Source of the DNA: Actinomycetota bacterium
Lineage (GTDB): Bacteria; Actinomycetota; Acidimicrobiia; Acidimicrobiales; Ilumatobacteraceae
Reading direction: 5' to 3'
NCBI GenBank assembly: GCA_010024485.1
Contig: RGGX01000056.1
Coordinates: 1-7,560 of the forward strand
Length of the DNA: 7,560 nucleotides
The notes beneath the pieces are model-generated. The model made no database searches and had not been told where the DNA came from. It was given only the letters and a program-made list of their open reading frames with translations. Both the position numbers and the translations under genes were made by a program. Positions 6,508 to 7,560 of the stretch are shown here, in pieces (the first letter of the stretch is position 1; the number at the start of each line of letters is the position of its first letter).

Positions 6508-7082
6508 CGGAGGTGTTCGATGTGGGGAAGCGCCATGCGTTCCACGTACTTCGCGACGATGTCGACCTCGATGTTGACCGGCGCGCCCTGCGCCAGCCCC
6601 CCGAGGTTCGTGACCTCGGCGGTGTGCGGGATCACGGCTACCGAGAAGGTGTCCTCGATCACGTCGACGACGGTGAGGCTCACCCCGTCGACGGTGACGG
6701 AGCCCTTCTCCACGAGGTAGCGCTCGAGGCCCGCGGGAACCCGCACACGGAGGTCGGGGACACCGGCGACCACCGTGCCGACTCCGTCGACGTGCCCCTG
6801 GACGATGTGGCCTCCCATGCGTTGGTCGGCGCGCACCGCGCGTTCGAGGTTGGCGGGTGACCCGGGGGCGAGCGCCGAGAGCGCCGTCCGTCGCAGGGTC
6901 TCCTCGGACAGATCGGCCTCCCAGGACCCCTCGTCATGGGCGACGACGGTGAGACAGCAGCCGTTCACCGCAATCGAGTCACCGAGGGCGACACCGTCGA
7001 GGACCCGTGAGGCCCCGACCGTCATCCGGCCCGACTCGAGGGACAGCACCGTGCCCAACTCCTCGACGATTCCAGTGAACAT
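6492..7082 (-). CDS. ribE: Riboflavin synthase, alpha subunit
   Basis: Riboflavin synthase dismutates two molecules of 6,7-dimethyl-8-ribityllumazine to riboflavin and the ribitylaminouracil, which returns to RibH. The protein is 196 residues, the normal size, made of two similar lumazine-binding beta-barrels. The first (1 to about 96) begins MFTGIVEELGTV and contains DSIAVNGCCLTVV (35-47) and ETLRRT (61-66). The second begins GGHIVQGHVDGVG (90-102) and contains YLVEKGSVTVDGVSLTV (122-138) and IPHTAEVTNLG (151-161). The frame is open upstream to 7388, but that part overlaps ribD and is not family-like. The canonical MFTGIVEE start at 7082 has an SD and a TGATG overlap with the ribD stop. Called ribE or ribC depending on the organism. 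Confidence 0.97.
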   Translation of the reverse strand: MFTGIVEELGTVLSLESGRMTVGASRVLDGVALGDSIAVNGCCLTVVAHDEGSWEADLSEETLRRTALSALAPGSPANLERAVRADQRMGGHIVQGHVDGVGTVVAGVPDLRVRVPAGLERYLVEKGSVTVDGVSLTVVDVIEDTFSVAVIPHTAEVTNLGGLAQGAPVNIEVDIVAKYVERMALPHIEHLREDRS

Positions 7083-7560
7083 CAGCAGCCCTCCTCGGGA
7101 CTCCTCGGATCGAACTCGATACGCAGGTCTCGACCGACGGCGTGGACGCCGACGAATCGCCCCGTGGCGACCTCGGTGATGGTGGTCGCTCCTGGTCCGC
7201 CCACCAGGGGCCGACCCGCGGATCCCCCATGGATACTCGGTGCCAGATACACGATGAGGCGGTCGACGAGACCGAGGGCGAGCAGGGAGGCCACGGTCTC
7301 GGCTCCACCCTCGACCAGCAGTTGGAGGTGTCCCTCGGCACCGAGGTGATCGAGGAGTGCCTCCGGGGTCTCGGTCCACTCGAGACACGGACGCGCGCGG
7401 GCTGACTCGGGGGCCCTCCCGAGGACGACCCGGAGCGGATCAGGTCCCTCCACGTGACGGACGGTCAGGAGGGGATCGTCGACTCGGGCCGTGCCGGCGC
7501 CGACCAGCACCGCGTCGCTCTCCGCGCGGAGGCGGTGCACGTCGGCCCGGGCCTCCTCGC
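7082..7560 (-). CDS. ribD: RibD, C-terminal 5-amino-6-(5-phosphoribosylamino)uracil reductase domain (5' truncated)
   Basis: The gene runs off the right edge; 158 residues are visible, ending in the TGA at 7082-7084. They belong to the NADPH-dependent reductase half of RibD, which reduces the ribosyl chain of the deaminated pyrimidine intermediate. RADVHRLRAESDAVLVGAGTARVDDPLLTVR (visible residues 4-34) is the hallmark, followed by PLRVVLG (41-47) and LLVEGGAETVASLLALGLVDRLIVYLAP (80-107). The N-terminal zinc deaminase domain would lie beyond the window, so bifunctionality cannot be confirmed. The stretch between PLRVVLG and LLVEGG is short (32 residues), giving a compact domain; I associate the ARARPCLEW-type linker with actinobacterial RibD. 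The ribE start overlaps its stop by one base. Confidence 0.93.
   Translation of the reverse strand, partial: EEARADVHRLRAESDAVLVGAGTARVDDPLLTVRHVEGPDPLRVVLGRAPESARARPCLEWTETPEALLDHLGAEGHLQLLVEGGAETVASLLALGLVDRLIVYLAPSIHGGSAGRPLVGGPGATTITEVATGRFVGVHAVGRDLRIEFDPRSPEEGC
7090..7096 (-). promoter_or_regulatory. Shine-Dalgarno of ribE
   Basis: GAGGAGG on the - strand sits 7 nt before the ATG at 7082 and encodes the Glu-Glu near the end of RibD. It fixes the ribE start at MFTGIVEE rather than at any of the upstream codons in the open frame that extends into ribD. Confidence 0.7.

Noticed and set aside
7083..7388. N-terminal extension of riboflavin synthase
   Set aside because: Out-of-frame reading of ribD. 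The canonical MFTGIVEE with an SD begins at 7082.
7082..7560. FMN riboswitch for the rib operon
   Set aside because: The operon's 5' end is outside the window; no leader region longer than 55 nt exists inside it, so none can be called.
1..7560. Mobile elements, CRISPR, tRNA or phage genes
   Set aside because: No transposase or integrase motif, no regularly spaced repeats and no tRNA-like sequence was seen; nearly every base is in a metabolic or envelope gene.

Overview
The window is GC-rich and densely coding, with short intergenic gaps, many GTG starts and 1-7 nt gene overlaps. This fits a high-GC Gram-positive bacterium. The compact riboflavin reductase domain and the bifunctional ribBA suggest an actinobacterium, perhaps of the Acidimicrobiia type; the taxonomic call is inference from protein resemblance, not a search.

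Layout. On the + strand, 1-1627 holds the end of a family-2 glycosyltransferase (rhamnosyltransferase/WbbL-like) that overlaps a family-4 glycosyltransferase with an ALG11-like acceptor/donor domain. Both look like genes for building a cell-surface polysaccharide or glycolipid. Facing them, separated by only 18 bp, everything from 7560 down to 1646 lies on the - strand. In transcription order these are: the 3' part of ribD, then ribE (riboflavin synthase), ribBA (DHBP synthase/GTP cyclohydrolase II), ribH (lumazine synthase), a MaoC-type double hot-dog hydratase, a class I SAM methyltransferase, and a polytopic membrane protein resembling GT39/PMT-type glycosyltransferases.

How it works together. 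ribD-ribE-ribBA-ribH is a complete riboflavin biosynthesis operon apart from the truncated 5' end of ribD. It converts GTP and ribulose 5-phosphate to riboflavin. Each rib junction overlaps by 1-4 nt, with a strong Shine-Dalgarno written into the last codons of the upstream gene. After ribH a 55-nt gap contains a GC hairpin, followed by the hydratase. A 54-nt gap then precedes the methyltransferase-membrane protein pair, whose first gene lacks an SD but has a TANNNT box 6 nt before its GTG start, suggesting a leaderless promoter. The methyltransferase/membrane pair and the facing glycosyltransferases may belong to one envelope-glycan locus that abuts the riboflavin operon.

No RNA gene, CRISPR array, insertion sequence or integrase is visible. 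No stretch longer than 55 nt lacks a gene. I do not see a clearly new biological system here; the points most worth checking are the hydratase of unassigned substrate, the repeated rib junction sequence, and the candidate leaderless promoter.
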